From positions 1-34,658 of the forward strand of contig MFTQ01000007.1 in NCBI GenBank assembly GCA_001785355.1: a stretch of 34,658 nucleotides of DNA, written 5' to 3'. Made by a program: the position numbers and the translations under genes. Under the pieces are notes generated by a model, which was not told the DNA's origin, made no database searches, and was given only the letters and a program-made list of their open reading frames with translations. The DNA is from Candidatus Nomurabacteria bacterium RIFCSPHIGHO2_01_FULL_41_71. GTDB lineage: Bacteria > Patescibacteriota > Minisyncoccia > Phycocordibacterales > UBA9973. Positions 27,028-34,658 of this stretch are shown here, piece after piece; within the stretch, counting starts at the first letter, position 1, and the number at the start of each line of letters is the position of its first letter.

Positions 27028-29577
27028 ATGCTTAAAATTTTTAGAAGATCGCCAAAGGGGTTTCAAAAAAACAAAAACTTCTGGAAAAATATCACCTTCT
27101 TCACAAGCGGAGTTTTTATCCTTTCGGCGGGAATAATAACGATCTGGTTTTCTTCTCTGCAGATCCCGGACTTCAATACTTTCGATGAAAGAAAAGTAAT
27201 CAATTCCACCAAGATATACGACCGCACCGGAGAAATATTGCTTTATGATGTAAATAAAGATATCCGAAGGACAAGTATCGATTTCGCCGACATGGGAATA
27301 AATATCAAGAACGCCACCGTGGCGGTAGAGGATTCCGAATTTTACAATCACAGCGGTATCCGCATTCCATCCATCATCCGAGCCACTATAATAGCCAAGC
27401 TTACCGGTAAGAAATTAACCGGCGGATCCACTATTACCCAGCAGCTTATCAAGAATACTTTGCTTACCGCCGAAACCACAATGATGAAAAAGGTGGGCAG
27501 AAAAATAAAAGAGTGGGTGTTGGCTTTGAAGATGGAACAAGTTTTTTCCAAAGAAAAAATTCTAGAACTTTATTTGAACGAAGTGCCGTATGGAGGCACA
27601 ATTTATGGGATAGAAGAAGCGAGCAGGATGTACTTCAGAAAAAAGCCGGCGGATCTAACCATAGCCGAAGCGGCGTATCTGGCTTCTATCCCGCAGTCTC
27701 CCACTCTTCTTTCTCCTTATGGCAAGAACAAGGACAAACTGGAAGACCGAAAAAATTACGTACTTTCCAGGATGCGTGAACTTAAATTTATTTCTGAAGA
27801 AGAATACCGGGAAGCAAAAAACGAAATAGTGGTTTTTATCCCGCAGGAGTTTCGAAGCATTAAAGCTCCGCATTTCGTCTTTTTTATAAAGGAGTATCTG
27901 GAAGAAAAATACGGAGCGGAGTTGGTGGAAAGGGGCGGGCTTAAAGTCATAACCACTCTCGATTATACTCTCCAGCAAAAGGCGGAAGAATTCGTAAGAG
28001 AAGGCGCCTTGGAGAATGAAAAAGTCTGGGACGGTAAAAATGCCGCTTTGGTGGCCATCGACCCTAAAACCGGACAAATCCTCTCCTTGGTGGGCTCTAG
28101 GGATTATTTTGATAAAGCGGTAGATGGAAATTACAATGTTGCCACCGCTTTCCGCCAACCCGGATCGTCGTTTAAACCTTTTATTTACGCCACTGCTTTC
28201 AGTAAAGGATTCACCGATAAAACCGTGCTTTTCGATCTACCGACAGAGTTTCAAACTACCTGCGACGCTTTCGGCAAAGCTCTTCCCAATCACAACCAAG
28301 AAGACTGCTATATGCCGGATAATTATGATGGTAAATTCCGCGGTCCTATGAGCTTGCGAAGCGCGCTCGCGGAATCCATAAACGTGGTAGCGGTAAAATT
28401 ATTTTATCTGGCGGGGTTATCGGATTCGCTTAAAACCGCCGAAGAAATGGGAATAAGCACCTTAACCGATATCAACAGATACGGACTTACCTTGGTAATC
28501 GGAGGCGGAGAAGTAAGCTTGCTTGATATGACTTCAGCTTACGGTGTTTTCGCAAATGGAGGAATTAGAAACACGCAAACCGGTATTTTAATGGTGGAAG
28601 ATACGAGGGGAAAAATTTTAGAAGAATACGCCCCGAGTCCTAAAGAGGTCTTGTCTAAAAATTCAGCTTCAATTGTTTCCGACATTCTTTCGGATAATGC
28701 GGCCAGAACACCGACTTTCGGAATCGGCTCGCCGCTTCATATCTCCGGACGGGAAGTAGCGGTAAAAACCGGAACTACTAACAACAACAAGGATGCTTGG
28801 ACCATCGGATATACGCCATCTATCGCCGTCGGGGTATGGGCCGGAAACAACGATAACCAACCGATGAAAAAAGGAGGTTCTGCGGTAGCCGGACCTATTT
28901 GGAATAAATTTATGGCCGAGGCACTCAAGACACTTCCGGAAGAAAATTTCGAAAAACCCGATCCGGCTCTTTATCTGGATAAAAAACCCATCCTCCGCGG
29001 ATTCTGGCAAGGAAATGAAAATTTCTTTATGGATAAAATATCCATGATGCTGGCAACCCCATTCACCCCGGAAGAAACAAAAGAAGAAAAAGTGATAACC
29101 AATGTTCATTCTATATTATACTGGATAGACAAGAAGAATATTTTAGGGCCAGCTCCGGAAAATCCGGAAAGCGACTCGCAATTTAAACACTGGGAAATAC
29201 CGGTACAAAACTGGTGGGCGCAAAATTCATATAAATATGAAAAGGTTACGAAAGAAAACAAACCGACGGGAATAGATAATGTGCATACTCCGTCGACTGA
29301 ACCAGTCATCGAAGTATTGGAGCCAAATCTGCAAAAAACTTACAGATCTGGGGAAAAAATACAACTGAAGGTAAAAAGCTTGGGAGTTTACCCCCTAGAG
29401 AGAATGGATATTTTCATAAATGAAGTTTATCTGGGAACCTTAAATTCCCCTTTTGGTTTTTCTTTTACTCCCGAAGAATTGGATAATTTGAGAGAAAATA
29501 ACGAGTTGAAAGTTATAGTTTACGATAAAGTATTCAATCGAGCTGAAAACGTCTTTTATTTCAAGGTATCCGACTAA
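27028..29577 (+). CDS. Class A penicillin-binding protein (PBP1A type)
   Basis: An 849-residue bifunctional peptidoglycan synthase. An N-terminal membrane anchor (about 23-45) precedes the GT51 glycosyltransferase domain, with V-E-D-S-E-F-Y-N-H-S-G and T-G-G-S-T-I-T-Q-Q-L-I-K-N (about 98-142) plus E-x-Y-L-N-E-V-P-Y-G. The transpeptidase domain has S-x-x-K in PGSSFKPF (about 383-390), S-x-N in ESINVVAV (about 451-458) and K-T-G-T (about 581). The C-terminal ~120 residues (ITNV..., EVLEPNLQKTYRSGEKIQLKV) resemble an Ig-like extracellular domain. It polymerises and crosslinks the cell wall outside the membrane. Confidence 0.94.
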   Translation: MLKIFRRSPKGFQKNKNFWKNITFFTSGVFILSAGIITIWFSSLQIPDFNTFDERKVINSTKIYDRTGEILLYDVNKDIRRTSIDFADMGINIKNATVAVEDSEFYNHSGIRIPSIIRATIIAKLTGKKLTGGSTITQQLIKNTLLTAETTMMKKVGRKIKEWVLALKMEQVFSKEKILELYLNEVPYGGTIYGIEEASRMYFRKKPADLTIAEAAYLASIPQSPTLLSPYGKNKDKLEDRKNYVLSRMRELKFISEEEYREAKNEIVVFIPQEFRSIKAPHFVFFIKEYLEEKYGAELVERGGLKVITTLDYTLQQKAEEFVREGALENEKVWDGKNAALVAIDPKTGQILSLVGSRDYFDKAVDGNYNVATAFRQPGSSFKPFIYATAFSKGFTDKTVLFDLPTEFQTTCDAFGKALPNHNQEDCYMPDNYDGKFRGPMSLRSALAESINVVAVKLFYLAGLSDSLKTAEEMGISTLTDINRYGLTLVIGGGEVSLLDMTSAYGVFANGGIRNTQTGILMVEDTRGKILEEYAPSPKEVLSKNSASIVSDILSDNAARTPTFGIGSPLHISGREVAVKTGTTNNNKDAWTIGYTPSIAVGVWAGNNDNQPMKKGGSAVAGPIWNKFMAEALKTLPEENFEKPDPALYLDKKPILRGFWQGNENFFMDKISMMLATPFTPEETKEEKVITNVHSILYWIDKKNILGPAPENPESDSQFKHWEIPVQNWWAQNSYKYEKVTKENKPTGIDNVHTPSTEPVIEVLEPNLQKTYRSGEKIQLKVKSLGVYPLERMDIFINEVYLGTLNSPFGFSFTPEELDNLRENNELKVIVYDKVFNRAENVFYFKVSD

Positions 29578-29835
29578 TTAAATTATTAGCGACGGAGATT
29601 TTTTTTTCAAGGCCACCTTAAGTTCCTCTATAATTTTCTCTCTTTTCATAAAAATTTCGTTTTTATAAATATGCTTTATATCCAGTCGCAATATTCCATT
29701 TCTTATTCCTATTCCCCCAGCAGGGATATCCAGACCGGTAGTTTTTTTTATTACATCTCTAATTATATCTTTCTTTATTTCTTCAGCTAGAAGAACATCT
29801 CTGAAACCGATAAGAAGATCTTTGATTTCGATCAT
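29578..29835 (-). CDS. DciA/DUF721-like small protein
   Basis: An 85-residue protein, helical at the start (MIEIKDLLIGFRDVLLAEEIKKDIIRDVIKK) and with a compact alpha/beta end (RNGILRLDIKHIYKNEIFMKREKIIEELK). The end resembles the KH-like fold of DciA/DUF721, the common bacterial loader of the replicative helicase. It is ten bases downstream of dnaN and so is third in a dnaA-dnaN-dciA-like run, which supports a replication role. The match is weak; a lineage-specific protein is the alternative. It is convergent with the PBP gene, whose stop directly abuts it. Confidence 0.5.
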   Translation of the reverse strand: MIEIKDLLIGFRDVLLAEEIKKDIIRDVIKKTTGLDIPAGGIGIRNGILRLDIKHIYKNEIFMKREKIIEELKVALKKKSPSLII

Positions 29836-29844
29836 GTTTTTGAA

Positions 29845-30942
29845 TTATTTATTCATCGGCATAATAAGGTAAGTAAAAGATGGATCAGAAACAGGGGAAA
29901 CCAATATGGGGTGCGCGGCATCGGTTATTTTTATAATCAAGCTGTCGGAATTTATAGACTGGAAGCAATCCATAAAATATTTGTAGTTGAAGGAAAGCTC
30001 CACCGCTTCTCCCTCAAGCGCGGCATCAATCCTTGTCTTATTTTCTCCAACATCTGTATTTTCCGAAGATAGTTCAAATATGCGCTCTTTCGGGGAAATA
30101 GATAAATTCACTTGATTAAATTTATCCGAAAAAATATTTGATAATTTCAGGGCGTTTTGCAGATCTTGTTTTAATATTATGGCCTCTGTTTTCTGGCTTT
30201 TGGGAATAATTTGTCGATAATCCGGAAAAATTCCGTCAATCACTCTGGAAGTGAGATAAACATTTTCCGAAGAGAAAGAAATTTGATTTTTATTGAAAGC
30301 AACATTAACTATCCCGGGAACCTCTCCAAAAATTCTTAAAATTTCAGGCACGTTTCTAAAAGGAAGAATTATTCCCTTTATCTCGTTTAGTTTTTTAATT
30401 TTTATTTTTTTCTCCGCCAAACGGAAAGAATCCGTGGATACAAAAACCAAATCATCTGCATCTTTATACATATAAACACTGGATATTTCCGGCTTTATAT
30501 CAGATACGGAAGAACTATAATAAACCGATTTTATGCCATCTACCAGCTTCTTGGACTCAATTTCAAATGATTCTCCCGATACTAGAGGAATAGTCGGGAA
30601 GTCTTCCGTTGGATTTCCTTTTACTTTTATTTTACTTTTTTTTGTTCTCACTATAATGTTTCCATCCACACTTTCTATATTTACACTCTCGTTTTGCGAT
30701 ATATTCGAGAATATTCCAAAAAGAACAGACCCGGAAATAGCCACAATTCCCTCTTTTTCTATTTTTGCCGGTATTTCTATTTCTAAACCAAGACTTAAAT
30801 TTGTGGATCTTAATTTAATGGATTTTCCGGAAGCTCTAATTAATATAGAGTTTAATATGGGTAATGTAAGGTTTTTGCCGGTAATTCTTTCTGCTTGAGA
30901 AATAGCATCTTTTAGTTTTTCAATTCCGCATTCTATTTTCAT
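29845..30942 (-). CDS. dnaN: DNA polymerase III beta sliding clamp
   Basis: A 365-residue clamp of normal length with three similar domains (about 1-118, 122-240, 243-365). Typical segments are LPILNSILIRASGKSIKLRSTNLSLGLEI, FPTIPLVSGESFEI, and the C-terminal H-P-I-L-V-S-P...F-T-Y-L-I-M-P-M. It forms a dimeric ring that tethers DNA polymerase III to DNA. It is separated from dnaA by a 214-base AT-rich gap that looks like oriC. A weak GATTAT lies six bases before the ATG. Confidence 0.96.
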   Translation of the reverse strand: MKIECGIEKLKDAISQAERITGKNLTLPILNSILIRASGKSIKLRSTNLSLGLEIEIPAKIEKEGIVAISGSVLFGIFSNISQNESVNIESVDGNIIVRTKKSKIKVKGNPTEDFPTIPLVSGESFEIESKKLVDGIKSVYYSSSVSDIKPEISSVYMYKDADDLVFVSTDSFRLAEKKIKIKKLNEIKGIILPFRNVPEILRIFGEVPGIVNVAFNKNQISFSSENVYLTSRVIDGIFPDYRQIIPKSQKTEAIILKQDLQNALKLSNIFSDKFNQVNLSISPKERIFELSSENTDVGENKTRIDAALEGEAVELSFNYKYFMDCFQSINSDSLIIKITDAAHPILVSPVSDPSFTYLIMPMNK

Positions 30943-31156
30943 ATGTTTATAATCTTTTATTTTTAATCTACTATTAATAATAGGTCTGTGAATATGTGGA
31001 TAAAAAAATTTTAATTAATAAATGTTGAATATTTTTATTTTTTGTTTTAATTATTTTATTTGATAACCTTTTTTATTTATTGATTTATTTTTTATATTTA
31101 TTTTTTTATAATACTTATTAAATATAATAAACATTTTTTCCACTTATTCTAAACAC
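30943..31156. other. Probable replication origin (oriC) between dnaN and dnaA
   Basis: The gap is extremely AT-rich. On the minus strand it reads TTATCCACA (perfect DnaA box, 30995-31003), TATTCACAG (imperfect box), GACC, then CTA-TTA-TTA and an AT-rich tract running to the dnaN start. The trinucleotide run matches the complement of the DnaA-trio. This order (box, short GC cluster, trio, AT-rich unwinding region facing dnaN) mirrors the Bacillus subtilis unwinding site. The flanking gene order dnaN-dnaA-rpmH-rnpA-yidD-yidC-jag is the classic bacterial origin neighbourhood. Confidence 0.75.
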
Positions 31157-32503
31157 TCATTTAAACATAATCCGTATTTGTTCCATTTCCTGCATTAATC
31201 CCGGGTCACTTTTTATGTCATTTTTTATTTTTAAACATGAATGAATGACGGTAGTATGATCCTTTCCTCCAAGTTTTTGGCCTATTAACGGGTAGGACAC
31301 ATTAAAATCCTCTCTAAGGAGATACATCACTACTTGTCTTGCCTTTACTATTTCCTTTTTTCTGGTTTTTTCATAAATAGAAGTTTCTTGTATTTTATAA
31401 TAATCACCCACTATTTTTACCACATCGCCGATAGCCATATTTTTCTTTGGCCTTATATTATTTTTTAGCAGGTTTTTTACTTCAACCAGAGACAGGGGCC
31501 TATTTTTAAGCCGATATTGGCATATTATGGCATTTAAACTACCCTCCAATTCTCGAATGTTTCCTTCTATCACTTCAGCCACATATTCCAGAATCTCTTT
31601 TTCAAGCCCGATTCCCTGTTCTTCGGACTTTACCTTTAAAATTGCCATACGAGACTCGAATTCGGGTTCGGAAACATCCACAATCATACCGGCGGCAAAA
31701 CGGGATTTTAGCCGGTCTGCCAGCTCTGGAATGTAGTTGGGGTGTTTGTCCGAAGAAAAAATTATCTGTTTGTTGTTCTCATAGAAAGTATTGAATGTAT
31801 GGAACAACTCTTCCTGAATTTTTTCCATTTTGCCGATAAATTGAATGTCATCTATGATCAAGAGATCATATTTTCGATATTTTTCCTTGAAAGAATTTGC
31901 TTTGTTTGACTGGAGAGAGTTTATAAAATCAGTGGCAAACTTTTCTAATGTCATATAATGCGTTTTTTTACTCGGGTATTTATTTTTTATTGAGTTTCCC
32001 ACGGCTTGAATTAAGTGTGTTTTTCCCAAGCCCGTTCCTCCATATACAAAGAAGGGATTATATTTAGTGCCCGGATTATCTATAATAGCTTCTGCCGCGG
32101 CATAGGCGAGCTCATTAAACCCTCCCACGATGAATGAATCGAAACGGTATCTTGGATTTAGATTATCATCCGGATTTATATACAAATCTTTCAACGGCAG
32201 TTCTTTGTTTGCCGGCGCTTCCGTTTTAATCTCCAATACTTCTTCTTTTTCCGATTCTATTTTAGTGATAGTATATTCCACTGCCCGCATACTCTCATAA
32301 GTGCCAGCGATAGTCTTTGTGATCAGTTTATGGTATTTATTCTTGAGCCAATCCCGCACGAATTCATTTGGAACCCCGATGTAAATCACTCCCGTATCTT
32401 CTTTTAAAATGGAGGTATTTTTAAACCAAGTGCTGAAATTCGCTTTTGAAATTCCAGACTCAATCTCCATTAAGCAATTTTTCCAAAGCTGTTTTGTATC
32501 CAT
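31157..32503 (-). CDS. dnaA: Chromosomal replication initiator DnaA
   Basis: A 448-residue DnaA. Domain I (about 1-85) starts MDTKQLWKNCLMEIESGISKANFSTWF. After a short linker the AAA+ domain has Walker A G-G-T-G-L-G-K-T-H (about 153-161), Walker B L-I-I-D-D-I-Q-F-I, and sensor 2 region N-I-R-E-L-E-G. Domain IV ends with the DnaA-box-binding signature G-G-K-D-H-T-T-V-I-H-S. The track ATG at 32515 overlaps the TATAAT box, so the second Met at 32503, ten bases after TATAAT, is preferred. Confidence 0.96.
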   Translation of the reverse strand: MDTKQLWKNCLMEIESGISKANFSTWFKNTSILKEDTGVIYIGVPNEFVRDWLKNKYHKLITKTIAGTYESMRAVEYTITKIESEKEEVLEIKTEAPANKELPLKDLYINPDDNLNPRYRFDSFIVGGFNELAYAAAEAIIDNPGTKYNPFFVYGGTGLGKTHLIQAVGNSIKNKYPSKKTHYMTLEKFATDFINSLQSNKANSFKEKYRKYDLLIIDDIQFIGKMEKIQEELFHTFNTFYENNKQIIFSSDKHPNYIPELADRLKSRFAAGMIVDVSEPEFESRMAILKVKSEEQGIGLEKEILEYVAEVIEGNIRELEGSLNAIICQYRLKNRPLSLVEVKNLLKNNIRPKKNMAIGDVVKIVGDYYKIQETSIYEKTRKKEIVKARQVVMYLLREDFNVSYPLIGQKLGGKDHTTVIHSCLKIKNDIKSDPGLMQEMEQIRIMFK

Positions 32504-32599
32504 TGTGGTTCGCATTATACTATACTCGAAAATAAACGCGTCAATAAAAATCTTATTAAGTGTGTTGATAATCTGTGGATAATGTTATATGATATACAG
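32504..32599. promoter_or_regulatory. dnaA-rpmH divergent promoter region with DnaA boxes
   Basis: Minus strand: TATAAT (32514-32519) ten bases before the dnaA ATG. Plus strand: TTGATA (32565-32570), 17 bases, TATGAT (32588-32593), six bases, rpmH ATG. The plus strand also reads TGTTGATAA (32563-32571, one mismatch) and TGTGGATAA (32574-32582, perfect DnaA box). The boxes cover the rpmH -35 and spacer, so DnaA binding should influence rpmH and perhaps dnaA itself. Confidence 0.75.
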
Positions 32600-32734
32600 A
32601 TGTCACAGACATATCAACCAAAAAAAAGAAAACGCGCGAAGACTCACGGTTTTTTGACCCGGTCTAAATCCAAGACCGGCAAGAGAACACTTTCAAGAAG
32701 ACGCCGTAAGGGCAGGAAGAAGCTCTCCGTTTAA
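32600..32734 (+). CDS. rpmH: 50S ribosomal protein L34
   Basis: A 44-residue, very basic protein not listed in the ORF track: MSQTYQPKKRKRAKTHGFLTRSK...GRKKLSV. The T-Y-Q-P-K-K-R-K-R start and the H-G-F-L-x-R motif are diagnostic of L34, a component of the large ribosomal subunit. The start lies six bases after TATGAT. rnpA begins one base after its stop, the conserved rpmH-rnpA operon. Confidence 0.96.
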   Translation: MSQTYQPKKRKRAKTHGFLTRSKSKTGKRTLSRRRRKGRKKLSV

Positions 32735-32735
32735 C

Positions 32736-33062
32736 ATGACCCCCAAAACAAGCAGGGCGGACAGAAGGACTATAGAAAAAATTTTTAAAACAGGCAAATC
32801 GTTTGTTTCCAATGGATTAATATTTAAGTTTTTTTTAGATAAAAGTTTTCTTTCTCCAAAGATATCGTTTATTGTTCCCAAAACGATAGCGAAAGGGGCG
32901 GTAGATCGCAACAGACTAAGGAGACAGGGATATGGGGCTCTTCAAATACACTTCCACCAATTTCCCAAAAACACAGCGGGAGCCTTCGTTTTTAAAAAAC
33001 TATTTTATTCGGTTGCGGATATTGAAAATGAAATTAAAAATATTCTTTTTAAAATTAATTAG
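32736..33062 (+). CDS. rnpA: Ribonuclease P protein component
   Basis: A 108-residue basic protein. It carries the signature A-V-D-R-N-R-L-R-R (about 53-61), the F-K-T-G-K-S-F beginning and the hydrophobic strand FIVPKTIAKGA. It binds the RNase P RNA and the 5' leader of pre-tRNAs. Length and position between rpmH and yidD are as expected. Its 3' end overlaps yidD by 35 bases. Confidence 0.93.
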   Translation: MTPKTSRADRRTIEKIFKTGKSFVSNGLIFKFFLDKSFLSPKISFIVPKTIAKGAVDRNRLRRQGYGALQIHFHQFPKNTAGAFVFKKLFYSVADIENEIKNILFKIN

Positions 33063-33243
33063 CTTTTATCAGAAAAATATTTCCGTTTTCACCATCAGGC
33101 GTTGCGTTTTCTATCCCACTTGTTCGGAATATGCCAAAGACGCAATTTTAAAATATGGCATCGCGAAAGGAGTTTGGTTTGCCAGTCTTCGTATTTTAAG
33201 ATGCCATCCGTGGCAGAAAAACCGCATCGATCCGATAAAATAA
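33028..33243 (+). CDS. yidD: Membrane protein insertion efficiency factor YidD
   Basis: A 71-residue protein. It has the conserved L-I-S-F-Y-Q-K-N-I-S, C-V-F-Y-P-T-C-S-E-Y-A and R-I-L-R-C-H-P-W segments, with three conserved cysteines and an amphipathic N-terminal helix. YidD aids insertion of inner membrane proteins with YidC, which follows. The track ORF starts at 32932; the ATG at 33028 gives the usual family length and is preferred. Confidence 0.92.
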   Translation: MKLKIFFLKLISFYQKNISVFTIRRCVFYPTCSEYAKDAILKYGIAKGVWFASLRILRCHPWQKNRIDPIK

Positions 33244-33247
33244 AAAA

Positions 33248-33276
33248 TTGATAATTTAGCCCCGTTCATATAGAAT
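33248..33276 (+). promoter_or_regulatory. yidC promoter
   Basis: TTGATA, a 17-base spacer and TAGAAT, then six bases to the yidC ATG. It allows yidC-jag to be made independently of rpmH. Confidence 0.7.
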
Positions 33277-33282
33277 GAAATT

Positions 33283-34023
33283 ATGCTTCATAATATATGG
33301 GATTTTACGCTGTATAAACCGCTTATAAACGCGTTGGCATTTCTGGTTTCTATCATACCGGGGGGAGATTTGGGGATTGCGGTGATTCTTATCACCATTT
33401 TGATTAAATTAATCCTTTTTCCGCTTTCCCAGCATTCCATCAGAAACCAAGCGGCCATGGCTATGCTTGGCCCGGAGATAAATAAGATAAAAGCAAACGG
33501 AAAAAGTAAAGAAGAACAAGCCAGACTAACTTTCGAACTTTATAAAAAACATAAAACCAATCCCTTTTCCGGTTGTCTGGTGCAAATTCCCATCATTATT
33601 ATTTTTATTTCTTTATATTATGTTTTTTATAAAGGCGTGAATTTCAATACCGAATCCTTATACTCTTTTGTGCATATTCCGGAAAATATAAATCTTCTTT
33701 TCTTGGGTATTTTGGATATCAGTCAAAAGAATATTATTTTGGCGATCTTAGCCGGAGCATCCCAGTATTTTCAGGCATACTTTATGCCCAAACTTCCGTC
33801 TTCTCAAGCCACCCCGGGATCTTTTCAAGAAAGTTTCTCAAAAAGCATGAATATGCAAATGAAATATTTTTTTCCGTTTTTGATGGCCTTTATCGCTTAT
33901 GGCTCCGGAGCTCTCGCTCTATATTGGATTACCAGCAATGTTTTCACCATTTTTCAACAAATTTATGTGGGCAAAACGGAAGCAAGAGTTTTGCATAAAG
34001 AAGCGGAAAAACTAAACCCGTAA
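33283..34023 (+). CDS. yidC: Membrane protein insertase YidC
   Basis: A 246-residue YidC/Oxa1 insertase of the short type, without the large periplasmic domain of E. coli. About five membrane helices are visible: around 12-32, 33-50, 100-125, 145-165 and 200-230. Family segments include GGDLGIAVILITILIKLILFPLSQ and F-P-F-L-M-A-F-I-A-Y-G-S-G-A-L-A-L-Y-W. The cytosolic loop EQARLTFELYKKHKTNPFSGC is typical. It inserts membrane proteins with or after Sec. It has its own leaderless-type promoter and precedes jag by six bases. Confidence 0.95.
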   Translation: MLHNIWDFTLYKPLINALAFLVSIIPGGDLGIAVILITILIKLILFPLSQHSIRNQAAMAMLGPEINKIKANGKSKEEQARLTFELYKKHKTNPFSGCLVQIPIIIIFISLYYVFYKGVNFNTESLYSFVHIPENINLLFLGILDISQKNIILAILAGASQYFQAYFMPKLPSSQATPGSFQESFSKSMNMQMKYFFPFLMAFIAYGSGALALYWITSNVFTIFQQIYVGKTEARVLHKEAEKLNP

Positions 34024-34029
34024 AATAAC

Positions 34030-34488
34030 ATGAATAAGACAGATGTCCAAAATTTAATAAAAGAGCTTATAGAAAGAACGGGAGTTTCCGTTACCGGAAT
34101 CTCGATTATGGAAGGTTCGCCCGATGAAATGCATTTCAAGGTAGAAGTACCGGAACCGCATCTTTTTGTTTCTCATGAAGGAGAAGGACTCAATGCCTTA
34201 AATCATCTGGTCAGAAAAATGCTGGAGACAAAATTGGAAGAAAACGTAAACATTTTGATAGATATAGACGACTTTCAAAAAAAAAGAATTGAAAATGTTC
34301 AGGCCGTGGCTCACATGATGGCGGAGCGGGCGCGATATTTCAAATCCAATATCGAAGTTGATCCCATGTCTTCCTTTGAGCGCAGAATAGTGCATGAATT
34401 TCTCTCTGATGCCAGCGACCTTACGACAGAATCCGTGGGTTTCGGTCCGACTCGTCGGGTAGTGATCAAATACACCGGGGAAATTTAA
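34030..34488 (+). CDS. jag: Jag/KhpB RNA-binding protein (KH-R3H)
   Basis: A 152-residue protein with a type II KH domain (about 40-85, LFVSHEGEGLNALNHLVRKM, with a modified G-x-x-G) and an R3H domain (about 100-150, containing E-R-R-I-V-H-E-F-L). The N-terminal Jag_N domain of longer homologues is not evident. Jag/KhpB binds RNA and affects cell division and envelope genes in Gram-positives. It is next to yidC as in most bacteria and is followed by a terminator hairpin. Confidence 0.9.
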   Translation: MNKTDVQNLIKELIERTGVSVTGISIMEGSPDEMHFKVEVPEPHLFVSHEGEGLNALNHLVRKMLETKLEENVNILIDIDDFQKKRIENVQAVAHMMAERARYFKSNIEVDPMSSFERRIVHEFLSDASDLTTESVGFGPTRRVVIKYTGEI

Positions 34489-34495
34489 ACAATTT

Positions 34496-34530
34496 ACCAT
34501 AATAGGAACGGCCGTTCCCATTATGGTTTT
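34496..34530 (+). terminator. Rho-independent terminator after jag
   Basis: ACCATAATAGGAAC-GGCC-GTTCCCATTATGGT pairs over 14 bases with one wobble and is followed by TTTT. It ends the yidC-jag unit and may also serve the convergent partial gene. Confidence 0.75.
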
Positions 34531-34573
34531 CTGGGAATTTTACCTTAAAATTTGAAATTATATTTCAAGCCGA

Positions 34574-34658
34574 TTATTTCAAGTTAAGTTTCCAAAGAAA
34601 AGAATTTTTTCTGTTTATAAAAAATAGATAATCTTCTTTTTGATCCAGAGATAATTTT
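34574..34658 (-). CDS. Possible C-terminal end of a convergent gene (partial)
   Basis: An open minus-strand frame enters from the window edge and ends at a TAA (34574-34576), reading ...KLSLDQKEDYLFFINRKNSFLWKLNLK. It has no recognisable domain. Convergence on the jag terminator fits a real gene, but only 27 codons are visible. Confidence 0.35.
   Translation of the reverse strand, partial: KLSLDQKEDYLFFINRKNSFLWKLNLK

Noticed and set aside
27655-28158. 167-residue minus-strand ORF inside the PBP gene
   Set aside because: Shadow ORF. The plus strand carries continuous, motif-rich PBP coding sequence.
32932-33027. N-terminal extension of YidD
   Set aside because: It lies inside rnpA and would exceed the usual YidD length. 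The inner ATG matches the family start.

Overview
The window looks like part of an AT-rich, compact bacterial chromosome of the Candidate Phyla Radiation / Patescibacteria, most probably a Parcubacteria-type lineage. This is inferred from several traits. Gene spacing is very tight. Housekeeping proteins are short and sometimes trimmed: UvrC lacks its C-terminal HhH domain, the HolA-like protein is 215 aa, and PolA has a shrunken proofreading region. The tRNA genes lack an encoded CCA end. Many start codons sit only 6-10 bases after a -10 box, so their mRNAs would be leaderless. No rRNA is present to confirm the taxon.

Layout. 1-1300: short, partly decayed sequence with a DUF1653 gene and an unknown protein. 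1346-5790: a membrane protein, tRNA-Arg(GCG), a large surface protein, a thioredoxin-like protein, rpsT, and the ruvA-fpg pair. 5850-15110: a minus-strand block with a SpoU methyltransferase, uracil-DNA glycosylase, uvrC, uvrA and uvrB. This block is interrupted by a transposase remnant, a GC-rich foreign-looking gene and a HEPN/MNT pair. 15133-16710: a glycosyltransferase, tRNA-Lys(CTT), and a Y1 (HUH) transposase between two identical palindromic repeats. 16703-20265: polA, a PEMT/ICMT-like methyltransferase and holA on the minus strand. 20339-23388: a PilB/GspE ATPase and ruvB. 23392-24298: a RelE/RelB-type toxin-antitoxin pair and a GC-rich putative ncRNA. 24299-29577: a NYN-domain protein, ruvC, a small acidic protein, tyrS and a class A penicillin-binding protein. 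29578-34658: the classic origin neighbourhood. A DciA-like gene, dnaN and dnaA lie on the minus strand. rpmH, rnpA, yidD, yidC and jag lie on the plus strand.

The window is rich in DNA repair and recombination genes (uvrABC, ruvABC, fpg, udg, polA) next to the replication-initiation genes. The most unusual signals are: (1) perfect or near-perfect palindromes inside the repair ORFs uvrA, uvrB, uvrC, ruvC and polA, in most cases apparently as in-frame insertions, including a ~106 bp inverted-repeat-bounded insertion in uvrB; (2) a recurrent promoter layout with the -10 box 6 bases before ATG; (3) two structured RNA candidates; (4) an origin with DnaA boxes and a DnaA-trio-like run between dnaA and dnaN; (5) a family-4-like uracil-DNA glycosylase without any Fe-S cysteines; and (6) a nearly identical ~31 bp promoter segment in front of uvrA and uvrC.
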